Of a stretch of DNA of 27,340 nt, positions 20,088 to 27,340 are shown in pieces. How positions within the stretch are numbered: the stretch's first letter is position 1; each line of letters starts with the position of its first letter. Source of the stretch: Trichosphaerium sp. ATCC 40318 (taxonomy: Eukaryota; Discosea; Flabellinia; Trichosidae); contig JALMLS010000002.1 in NCBI GenBank assembly GCA_038496445.1, positions 1 to 27,340 on the forward strand, given 5' to 3'. A program made the position numbers and the translations under genes. The notes below the pieces were generated by a model. It was not told the DNA's origin, did not search any database, and saw nothing but the letters and a program-made list of their open reading frames with translations.

Positions 20088-21157
20088 ATGAAAATGAAAG
20101 TTCAAGCCGCTTTTCTTCTCTTCTCCTCTTTCATCGTTTTATCTGCATCTCAATGCGCTTGGCAAACACAACCAACAGTATGGAACACTGTTGGTAAATT
20201 CGTTCTTTACAAAATAGATCAACCAAACACGCACGTGATCCTCTGTTACCACCTGTTCACTCTTTGTGTCTAATGCTTGTTTTTCTCCTTTTTTAAACAA
20301 CTTGTTTACATTTCTGTAGTCCTACTCTTCTCTCAACACAGTTGAGTCCTCCAGCAACACCAACATCATACAATAACTGGAAGAGTTGGGTACTGAAGAC
20401 TTTTTCATCTGCAGTTGACCTCTTGACCAACGAGCACTTCTCGAAGTACGTAAACGCACCAAACGTACAAAGAAAGTAAAACACTAACTTGAAAAAAAAG
20501 AGACAACGTAAAATCTTCGCTGGTGCTGGATTGTCAACCAAAAATTGGGATGTTATGTTGGACGGAAAAGTAGGAACAATATCAAACATCACATGCCTGG
20601 AATATCTGTTGTACAACCTCCAAAATGAAAGATTTCCATTAGATAAGAATCCGTCTGAGTTTGGCACATGGGTTCTTCAAAAGGCACGTGACAAAATAAA
20701 AAAGTGCCTGGAAAACGTAGCACAATTTGACTTGCGTAATGTTTAGGGGAATGATTGGCGCCTTTATGTACAACTAGGACCTGATGCCAGCGTTTCTCCA
20801 ACATCACAAATCACAAGTGCTGTAAGCGCAGATATCAGATCAGGATACACTTTTGTTTCATTCCTTCACCTTCACCCTTTCTTTCCAAATTTACCAGGTG
20901 ACATCGCTGGAACATGTGTGCCAAGCGATCCTGACTTGAATACATTCAAGTACTTCATGCAAAACGAGAACATGAAAAACGCATGGATCTGTAACGGCGT
21001 TTCAAGCTTCAAGTTTCCAATGACTCAATTGAATGTCTTCCTATCCGGTTCTTTGACGGGAGTAAAGAATACCACCAATGGATGTCTTGATTGTTTTCCA
21101 GACGATCAAAACATTGTAGATCTCACAGCAAGTAACGGCCATGTAGACCTATTGTAA
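20088..21157 (+). pseudogene. Secreted protein gene interrupted by an in-frame TAG
   Basis: A signal peptide (VQAAFLLFSSFIVLSASQC) starts at ATG 20088. Likely exons: 20088-20177, 20342-20445 and 20503 to 21157. In the last exon the frame is open except for TAG at 20744-20746, then continues (GNDWRLYVQLGPD ... CLDCFPDDQNIVDLTASNG) to a stop whose TAA overlaps AATAAA. The inverted copy at 25.6 kb keeps a 159-nt intron at this place whose acceptor ends in TTTAG. Here most of the intron and five codons are gone and the acceptor remnant supplies the stop. A 30-nt intron from 20717 would restore the frame but is unusually short for this window. No known domain recognised; the mature part is rich in Asn, Ser and paired Cys. 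Either newly non-functional or producing a truncated secreted protein. Confidence 0.6.
20730..20978 (+). repeat. Inverted duplication, copy A (249 bp)
   Basis: Matches the reverse complement of 25386-25634 along its full length with only two differences seen by eye (CACCCTTT versus CATCCTTT, AAGTAC versus AAGAAC). Identity drops abruptly outside this block. Confidence 0.9.
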
Positions 21158-21557
21158 TAAACAAATACTCGTTGCTGGCACTTTTTTTCTTATTTTGAAC
21201 CTTGACATGATGTCTGCGTCTGACAGACCAAGTACCACCTTTGGGAATGTAACTTACATATGTTGACTATGGCCTGACATAGTTTCAAGCTGAAATACAC
21301 ACGATACTGTTTCAGGCAAGTCAACATAATATCTAGTACATTTATGGTTCTGAATCGGAAGAATCAATCGACAGACTGCTTTCAATTCGAAAGTAGCTAC
21401 ATTGATATTGCCCTTGTATGAGATGAGGTGGTGTTTTTAATAATTATTTATTGAAATACATGTTCCTTTTGCGATTAGAGTACTCTCGCAAGGAAATCTT
21501 TTTTTGAAAAAACTAAAGTCTAAACAACTTGATTACATCAAGATGGTTACCAACATT
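21158..21557. other. Convergent spacer
   Basis: Between the stops of the secreted gene (plus) and the filamin-like gene (minus). No exon, repeat or RNA gene recognised. Confidence 0.45.
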
Positions 21558-22922
21558 TTATGACCTTCCTGTTGTGATAACACAAGGTGAATTTTTCACG
21601 TGTTCTCCACCTATCATAATACGTATTTCGTATTCAGAATTTTGTTCTGTAGGTGTGAAAGAAACTGAGCAATTGCCTTGTTTGTAAGGATTAACATTAC
21701 TGCTTGGGTCAACTTCATTCTATCGTACCATCTTGATGATCTCTCAGTTTAACACCTTTGAGTTTATTTCCTTGGCCATCAACATCAAGACTAGCACCAC
21801 CTGAGGTTAAACAAATTGTGAGCTATTGCATAGATTGTTGTGTAATTTGTTCCAAACTGTACCATTCAATACAGAAGCTCCGTTCATATCCTTTACTTGG
21901 ATAGTTATAGTTACTTGTTCATTTGCTTTTGCGTGCTTAGAATAGAAAGCTTCGGAATGTGTAGCATGTGCATGTTTAACTGAATTCATGTCAGCAAATT
22001 GTTGTACATTTTTTCTCAATAGAAGTAACGTACTCTCGGAGCAGCTGACCTCAACATTTTGAAAATATGTATCTGTACCAACAAGCAAAGAGAATATGTG
22101 CTTTACCGGCTTTGTTGGCATAAATTCAAAAGAGTAAGAACAATCCTACACAGGAATAAGAATATCTTAGAGCAAAAAACAGTTGTTGGATAAAGCGGAC
22201 GGCCGTACTCTATTATCTGAAGGTGTTATACGCATACGTGATGGTTCACTAAAAATCCAATTTATTTCATCTACTGGTAGCCTTCGAGACCTTCCCTATC
22301 AGTGGTTCAGTTTTCAGCAGAAAAAGTTGCTTTGATTTTAAACCGTTTTTTTTTTGGGATATCTTACCGTCTCATCCTTTGACAGTACAACCCATCTTGC
22401 TTTTTGACCAACGAACATCTCAGTAGGTCCCATTAAGGACAAATGACGTTCCTTTATAGACTTTAGACGATAGAAATAGAGAAACAATTGCCGTTTCTTA
22501 AAAAACCAGTAAAACCAAAAGCGTACGCCTCTAAAATCGCTGAGAGGCGATTCAATACGGTATTTTGCCATTTCTTCTTCGTCTCTGGCGCTAAGAGCTC
22601 CAGATATATCGGATAGAAGCTTAGATAGATCATTTCCTACACTGGCGCTATCACCTGTACTTTTGGGTACTAAACGAGGCACAATAGGTGTAACAACGCG
22701 TGGAGATGCCTGTGGAGTGATACTACCACCATAAGTACTTATTTCTGCAACGAGTTGCGCTAGTTCGTTTTCTATCATGTCGCTATCATCTTAGGCGCAT
22801 GATTAGAACTAGAAAGCAAAAGTATAATAAACCGAACCAGCTTTTACAACAGGAGCAGCCTTTTCTTGCTTCTCTACGCGAGGAGATTCCAATTGTGATA
22901 TTAGTGAGTCAATATCGTCCAT
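21558..22922 (-). CDS. Filamin-type Ig-repeat protein with N-terminal LD-like helices
   Basis: Exons 5' to 3': 22838-22922, 22527-22789, 22368-22451, 22209-22295, 21863-22145, 21558-21800; about 347 aa. Start at 22922 (MDDIDSLISQL). The N-terminus carries three short acidic/leucine helices (IDSLISQL, NELAQLVAEI, NDLSKLLSDI) like paxillin LD motifs. Two filamin/ABP280 repeats follow: the first with MFVGQKARWVVLSKDE and CSYSFEFMPTKPVKHIFSL; the second with VTITIQVKDMNGA, DGQGNKLKGV, CSVSFTPTEQNSEYEI and MIGGEHVKNSP. Known: filamin repeats are Ig folds that bind membrane receptors and dimerise. There is no actin-binding CH domain. The last exon is one base out of frame near 21720 (after HQDGTI), so the final repeat is broken unless this is a sequencing error or a tiny intron. 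Confidence 0.7.
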
Positions 22923-23136
22923 TTCAGTTTGTTCTAAATGCAAAAATAAGAATGCAGTGAGGCTGCGAATAAAAAAAGTCCAACGAAGTCCACACAAGAC
23001 CCTAGCACAAAAACACCACAAAACGATTCACTTTTTGGCACTTGTTGTTAGCGAGTCTACACAGCAAAGTACATTAAACGACGCAATAGTATAAGGCTTA
23101 ATTATAAAAGTTGCACACGTGCTTTGTTTTTAGTTT

Positions 23137-23802
23137 TTAGTATCTAATGCCTTGTCCATCCCAAAACCTGTGCTCACCTGCTTGTACACCTTGTATATAA
23201 TAACAGCGCTGCCAGATTTGTCCATTAGTATGCCAATATCTTAGTACACCGTGAACTCTACCGTTAACGTAGTTGCATTGTTCTTTTAATTTACCATTTT
23301 CATGCCAATGTTTGTATTCTCCTTCAGTCTTACCATTTATTAGACAATACTTCTTTGCCAAGTTGCCATTTTCATGCCATTGCTTGTATTCACCTTCTAT
23401 TTTACCCTCTACATAATGATATAGGGCTGCTATTTTACCGTTTTCATGCCACTCCTTGTACTCTCCTTCTCTTTTATCATTTGCAAACTCACACTTCACC
23501 CTTACTTTGCCATCAATGTACCACCTCTTGTATTCTCCATGTAGTTTACCCTCTTTGTATTTGCACTGCATCTTCAGTTTCTCGGAATAAGTACCAGTAT
23601 GCCACTCCTTGCTTGTTCCGTGCAGTAGACCATGATTGAAGTACTGTTGACAAGCCAGTACTCCGTCTATTCTCTTCAACCACTTACCATTTTTGTTCAA
23701 GTCCTTATCAAACCTTGTTGTAGACGCCGCATATTTTGACATTAGAGGCCATTTAAGATATATCTCATTGTCCAAATCAATAATATCAAGTTGCAGCTCC
23801 AC
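23137..23802 (-). CDS. MORN-variant (YwqK-type) repeat protein
   Basis: Uninterrupted 221-codon frame without introns. After about 60 residues come six or seven repeats of 22-26 residues with core GEYKxWHENGKxxxxxxYxxGK (for example GEYKEWHENGKIAALYHY, GEYKQWHENGNLAKKY, GEYKHWHENGKLKEQC). This is the MORN_2/YwqK repeat found in bacteria, protists and many amoeba-infecting giant viruses, often with an F-box in front. Here the N-terminus (LDIIDLDNEIYLKWPLMSK) looks like a weak or degenerate F-box but lacks a clear LPxE motif. Role unknown: repeats of this kind form extended beta surfaces for binding. The intronless structure among intron-rich neighbours is compatible with horizontal origin, though not proof. 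Confidence 0.83.
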   Translation of the reverse strand: MELQLDIIDLDNEIYLKWPLMSKYAASTTRFDKDLNKNGKWLKRIDGVLACQQYFNHGLLHGTSKEWHTGTYSEKLKMQCKYKEGKLHGEYKRWYIDGKVRVKCEFANDKREGEYKEWHENGKIAALYHYVEGKIEGEYKQWHENGNLAKKYCLINGKTEGEYKHWHENGKLKEQCNYVNGRVHGVLRYWHTNGQIWQRCYYIQGVQAGEHRFWDGQGIRY

Positions 23803-24246
23803 AGGAAGGTGTAAAACGCTGTAGTGCTCAGCAAGCTTGACGGTACTAGTCTATTTGAGGTGATTTAGTTACGTAAAGTTAGCTAGTAATGCAGTACCTT
23901 TTTATAGTGTGCCATCCTTTATTTATGATGGACACAGCCGTTGTGAAACGATAGTGTGCCATAGTGGTGAACTAACCAAAACCCTTTAACACAACAATCA
24001 AGTCCCTTTCTTTTTTAAATATATTAAGGCTCCTGTGTAGGAAATACCATTAAAAGAATATCCAATACCTAGAATGTATTAGTAAAATTTTCTTAGAATT
24101 GTTAATGTCTAGATTTCGTTGCATAAACCTCAAGCATCTAAAATATAGCGCAGGTACACTTTGGTTGTAACCAAAACATCCAATTTAACAAAAACAATAC
24201 AACCACCCAAACAATCAATCCTACACTGAAAGCCAAAGGATAATAC
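23803..24246. other. Intergenic region
   Basis: Upstream of the MORN-variant gene. No exon recognised; AT-rich. Confidence 0.4.
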
Positions 24247-24500
24247 TTGAAACGTGTGACAAAGACAACTGTTGCTCGATTATGTCATGGTAAAGGAGGC
24301 CGATGCTATTCACAATGTGATGAGCACTTAAAGCGTACACGAAAGTATCGTAAACAGTTGTGTAGAAGTGAAGGTATCCAAGCACTCAAGGGCGTTTATA
24401 GTATTTATCTCAAAGAGTGTAAGAACCGTGGTACAACAAAACTGGGGTCAGACAACACAATGTCACTAGCATCTTTAGTTAACTTGCAATTTGTACTTTA
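24247..24500 (+). pseudogene. Fragment of an F-box/LRR paralogue
   Basis: A plus-strand frame includes SEGIQALKGVYSIYLKECKN, close to the family LRR phrase TxEGIxALKxVHxIxL, and later LASLVNLQFVLYL, like QHLVNLERLNI of the 16877 gene. No F-box and no ATG context precede it, and after 24500 the frame only runs antisense through the neighbouring intact gene. The Lys/Arg/Cys-rich part before it is unrecognised. Probably a truncated remnant placed tail-to-tail with the intact paralogue. Confidence 0.4.
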
Positions 24501-25340
24501 TTTAGGATTCCATGTAATGCCTAACGCTTCAACAGCTTCCTTTGTAATTGCTGTGTTTTCTCCATTGATGTGTATTGATTTGAGAAACTTCAAGTGTGGA
24601 AGACAATCACTTGTTATTCCTGGACAATTGAAAAGTGTAAGATGCTCCAGATGTACTAACTGCTTTAACCCTTCGTCTGTTATAAAAGAAAAACTTATAT
24701 CAAGATGTTTGACCTTAGTCAAACATTTAATACCATCATCTGTAACAGAGGCACCCACATAAATATGAACTATAGGTACATTACCAAGATGTCTAAGCCA
24801 TGCGTCATATGTTCGACCAAGCACTATTGTATGTACATCTTTAAGAGCTTTTATCCCTTCAACAGTAATGTTATCACAGTTGTAAACATCTATTGTGTGT
24901 ACACCACTGAGCGCTTTCAATGAAGTGTCTGTTACATTTGTTGAGCTCAAGCTAATACTATGAATATTATGCTTTCCTCCTTGTGTCAGTAAGACGATAT
25001 CTCTATCTGTAACCTTTGTATACCCAAAATCTATGGTATGAACGCCAAAAAGGCATGATATGTCACTTTTTGATAGCTTCAAACCCCAAACAACATTAAT
25101 TTTAGTGTTTTTAAGTAAAGGACTGCCTTTGAGAACAGAGAAATCAGGTATCCATTTCAATTTAATACTTTTGAAGCCGATATTGTAGCGGATGATGTTA
25201 TTGAATAGATGAGAGACTATAGAAGCTCTAATACGCTGTTTTTTATCCAAGTAGGTTAAAATATGTGTTAACGTCTCTGGCGGAAGCTGTTGAAGCGGCT
25301 TGATTTGTTTTATTTCATGTAAGTGACGTTTTGATGACAT
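24498..25340 (-). CDS. F-box / leucine-rich-repeat protein
   Basis: The open frame continues to 25385, but the ATG at 25340 gives MSSKRHLHEIKQIK, matching the MSSK start of the 16877 paralogue, so 280 aa is preferred. The F-box lies at about residues 15-60 (LQQLPPETLTHILTYLDKK, RIRASIVSHLFNNII). LRRs run to the end (GVHTIDFGYTKVTD, VTDTSLKALSGVHTIDVYNC, ITVEGIKAL, TDDGIKCL, ITDEGLKQLVHLEHL). The C-terminus is EAVEALGITWNPK. It has no intron. Its start codon lies only 45 bp from the edge of the inverted duplication at 25386, so that event may have replaced its promoter. Expected role: SCF substrate adaptor. Confidence 0.88.
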   Translation of the reverse strand: MSSKRHLHEIKQIKPLQQLPPETLTHILTYLDKKQRIRASIVSHLFNNIIRYNIGFKSIKLKWIPDFSVLKGSPLLKNTKINVVWGLKLSKSDISCLFGVHTIDFGYTKVTDRDIVLLTQGGKHNIHSISLSSTNVTDTSLKALSGVHTIDVYNCDNITVEGIKALKDVHTIVLGRTYDAWLRHLGNVPIVHIYVGASVTDDGIKCLTKVKHLDISFSFITDEGLKQLVHLEHLTLFNCPGITSDCLPHLKFLKSIHINGENTAITKEAVEALGITWNPK

Positions 25341-25385
25341 AAGGTCACTATTTCGTTTTTTACTAGATTGACCCACGTTGAGCAC

Positions 25386-25634
25386 TTTTCATGTTCTCGT
25401 TTTGCATGAAGTTCTTGAATGTATTCAAGTCAGGATCGCTTGGCACACATGTTCCAGCGATGTCACCTGGTAAATTTGGAAAGAAAGGATGAAGGTGAAG
25501 GAATGAAACAAAAGTGTATCCTGATCTGATATCTGCGCTTACAGCACTTGTGATTTGTGATGTTGGAGAAACGCTGGCATCAGGTCCTAGTTGTACATAA
25601 AGGCGCCAATCATTCCCCTAAACATTACGCAAGT
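25386..25634 (-). repeat. Inverted duplication, copy B (249 bp)
   Basis: Reverse complement of 20730-20978 with two visible differences. One end abuts the 5' side of the F-box/LRR gene; the other lies inside an intron of the copied gene, at the point where copy A joins directly to exon sequence. Confidence 0.9.
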
Positions 25635-25895
25635 TAGACCAATCATCAGTACGCAAACTTTAATGCCCAAAAGGTTAGAAATTTAATAGTAACACATTTT
25701 AATTGTGCACGTGACAAATTAAAAAAGTAAGTAAGATCTAATATGTCAACCAGACTTTCTCTTTCGAAACTGTTACAGAAGCACGTGCTGCGTCAAATTG
25801 TGCTACGTTTTCCAAACACTGTATTTACGTTTTTACACGTGCCTTTTGAAGACCCATGGCTTAAATGTCATATAAGGTTCCACCATACTCCAGAG
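25386..25895 (-). pseudogene. Partial copy of the 20 kb secreted-protein gene, retaining an intron
   Basis: Read on the minus strand from about 25895, it parallels 20600-20978 of the plus-strand gene: CATGGGTCTTCAAAAGGCACGTG, then TGGAAAACGTAGCACAATTTGAC (each split here by divergence), a 159-nt intron (GTAACA...TTTAG, 25618-25776) and the near-identical 249-bp block. The 5' part is diverged and has a one-base loss (GGGTCTTC against GGGTTCTTC), so it cannot be translated in full. No signal peptide or 3' end is present. It serves as an outgroup showing the original exon/intron border of the parent gene. Confidence 0.75.
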
Positions 25896-26350
25896 TGAGC
25901 GCTAATACGTTTGGTATAGCATAGTGGTTAGTACGCAACACAAACAGACGGAATCTTATTTTCCGGAATTGTTTCATTTCACTACCTTGTTATTCATATG
26001 AAATCTCTTTGTCGCTGTTGTCATTGATGTGTTAAGGGAGCAACTCGTGTAAGAAGTTATAAAATCTCCTTTCTGGTAAAACTCCACAAACGACCTTGTA
26101 CATACTCTAGGTCCGCTATTCTACGCGTAAATAAGCGTATGAGGCCTAGCCACTTTTATCCAAGAAAGTTTGTTGTCAAATTGATGATTGATGCTGTGCC
26201 GGATATCAGATGATAACTAAATGCAAAAAAACGCAAGTGGAATTTTTTTCTGAATAATAGAATAATTAGGAACACACTCTATTTTTGGACCAGGTTTTAG
26301 CTAACCAAAAACAAAATTGTACCAACATAACAAGCAAAGCATAACTTGCA
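25896..26350. other. Intergenic region upstream of the second surface-gene copy
   Basis: No exon recognised. The last 19 bp or so before the ATG (AACAAGCAAAGCATAACTTG) match the sequence before the 11439 gene; further upstream the two differ, placing the duplication edge near 26332. Confidence 0.5.
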
Positions 26351-27340
26351 ATGAATTACAGTGGACATGCATTTGTTCTCGTTGCCATCATTATCGGGTT
26401 GGCCGCAACACAAACCCCTAACGCCTTTATAAATTCTGATCCCAGTGGAATCCAAATACGCATGATTGCAAACGATAACATAGTTGTACACTGTACGTAT
26501 CACAAAAAAAGTATTTATATTTTTTTAACAAATTATCGTAGCATGCTCAATCCCAGGGGTAAGAACAATGACATACTTGCCTTCTAAAAACTTGCTTTTT
26601 GTTGCAACACCTCAACAAAACCCAATAGCCTCAACCCTCCTTATTATGGACCCTTATACATGTCAAATACAAGTACGCACGTCTTTCAAGAGAATTGCAA
26701 CGTTCAAATACTCAAAGTCGGCAATCGCTCCTACATTTGTGTTTTATTTTCTAATTCTACCCGAGAGCGATAGCCTTGGTCTATGTAACCTCAGTTTCAA
26801 GCAAACACAATACTAAAACTAACTATAGGAGGAATGCAATTTAAGCTTCGGGTTCTCTTCAATAAGCGTAGATCCAAACACTGAGATACTTTACGCCATT
26901 AGTAGTGCAGCAAATGAAATCGGAACTACGTTTTTTACCGAAATAGACTACTCAACCTGCAATACGACTGATATCACTTTTTCCCTTGCCTGTGAAGCTA
27001 ATTTAACCGCCTCAGGATCAGCGCGTGCGTCTCGATTACATTTGCTACGTTACAAAACGAGTATTTCGCAAAACAATATTTTTTATTTTCTGAAATTCCT
27101 CATCTCCTTTTTTGGAAAGACTACAGGTTGGAAAACTGCCGGCTACGTTTTTTTCGTTTCGTTTATTTTCGTACTTTACAAAAGAGTTAAACGTATTTGT
27201 ACTTTTTAATGTTCCACTACTAATTGCTTTCAATCTATAGTCGTGTTTAGCGATTCAACACTGGTAGCAAGTAGTATTAATGGATTAATATCAGATTATT
27301 CCTTCTTTTTAATGCACCAAATTGTATTGATCTTCTACAA
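26351..27340 (+). CDS. Second copy of the stalked surface protein gene, cut by window end
   Basis: Exons 26351-26492 and 26542-26672 have exactly the same lengths and phases as the first two exons of the 11439 gene, with the same signal peptide and the phrases SCSIPG, SKNLLFVAT and MDPYTCQIQ. Exon 26829-27024 is intact (SVDPNTEILYAIS, TEIDYSTCNTT) and shows that the 11439 copy lost two bases. After 27025 similarity weakens: the fourth exon is not recognisable and the segment from 27238 (VFSDSTLVAS) soon goes out of frame relative to copy 1 (two extra bases near 27295-27310). It may be intact under other splicing, or decaying. The 3' part is outside the window. Confidence 0.65.

Noticed and set aside
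23355-23639. A 94-codon plus-strand frame
   Set aside because: Antisense of the MORN-variant repeats, kept open by repeat periodicity.
24505-24762. Continuation of the plus-strand 171-codon frame
   Set aside because: Beyond about 24500 it is antisense to the intact F-box/LRR gene, so only the 5' part is kept as a remnant.
25912-25985. tRNA-like A box (TAGCATAGTGGTTAGTACG)
   Set aside because: No B box (GGTTCRANNCC) follows at the right distance and no cloverleaf stems can be drawn.
1-27340. The window as an integrated giant-virus or bacterial segment
   Set aside because: Intronless F-box/LRR and MORN-type genes hinted at this, but spliceosomal introns run through most other genes across the whole window, and no capsid, polymerase, ATPase or integrase gene is seen.

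Overview
The window reads as nuclear DNA of a unicellular eukaryote. Most genes are split by short spliceosomal introns (about 35 to 240 nt, GT-AG with a few GC-AG), often with a CTAAC-like branch point, and AATAAA frequently overlaps or follows the stop codon. No operons, Shine-Dalgarno sites, tRNA, rRNA or CRISPR arrays are seen. Gene content (LIM/WH2 protein, filamin-type Ig repeats, LamG-like and mucin-stalked surface proteins, TDP2-like phosphodiesterase, F-box/LRR proteins) fits a free-living, probably amoeboid protist; the lineage cannot be fixed from sequence alone. All exon models were built by eye from splice signals and reading-frame phase.

Layout. 274-2002 (+): LIM/coiled-coil/proline-rich/double-WH2 actin regulator. 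2151-3386 (-): decayed F-box/LRR gene with about 14 near-identical repeats. 3451-4243 (+): two-exon F-box-like gene. 4570-5394 (-): intact F-box/LRR gene. 5939-7292 (-): TDP2-like EEP enzyme. 7293-9113: gene-poor, with a broken SNF2-helicase remnant near 8.1-8.4 kb. 9114-9991 (+): F-box-like Cys-rich protein with a decayed tandem copy at 10.1-10.5 kb. 10684-11210 (-): small three-exon orphan. 11439-14024 (+): secreted two-module protein on a Pro/Thr stalk. 14440-16223 (-): LamG-like membrane protein. 16877-17704 (+): F-box/LRR gene. 18154-20023 (+): second stalked surface protein. 20088-21157 (+): secreted protein with an in-frame stop. 21558-22922 (-): filamin-repeat protein with LD-like helices. 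23137-23802 (-): MORN-variant repeat protein. 24247-25340: F-box/LRR gene (-) beside an LRR remnant (+). 25386-25895 (-): inverted partial copy of the 20 kb secreted gene. 26351-end (+): second copy of the 11.4 kb surface gene, cut by the window edge.

Themes. Three gene sets recur: (i) an expanded, rapidly decaying F-box/LRR family, presumably substrate adaptors of SCF ubiquitin ligases; (ii) cell-surface or secreted proteins with signal peptides, stalks and C-terminal anchors; (iii) actin/adhesion proteins. At least five decayed or truncated copies (2.2-3.4, 8.1-8.4, 10.1-10.5, 24.2-24.5 and 25.4-25.9 kb) show fast duplication and loss. The most unusual signals are the frequent GTAC 5' splice sites, the intragenic duplication in the 11.4 kb gene, a nearly identical 249-bp inverted duplication that shares a boundary with an intron deletion, the LIM-WH2 and LD-filamin architectures, and a marked excess of CACGTG.
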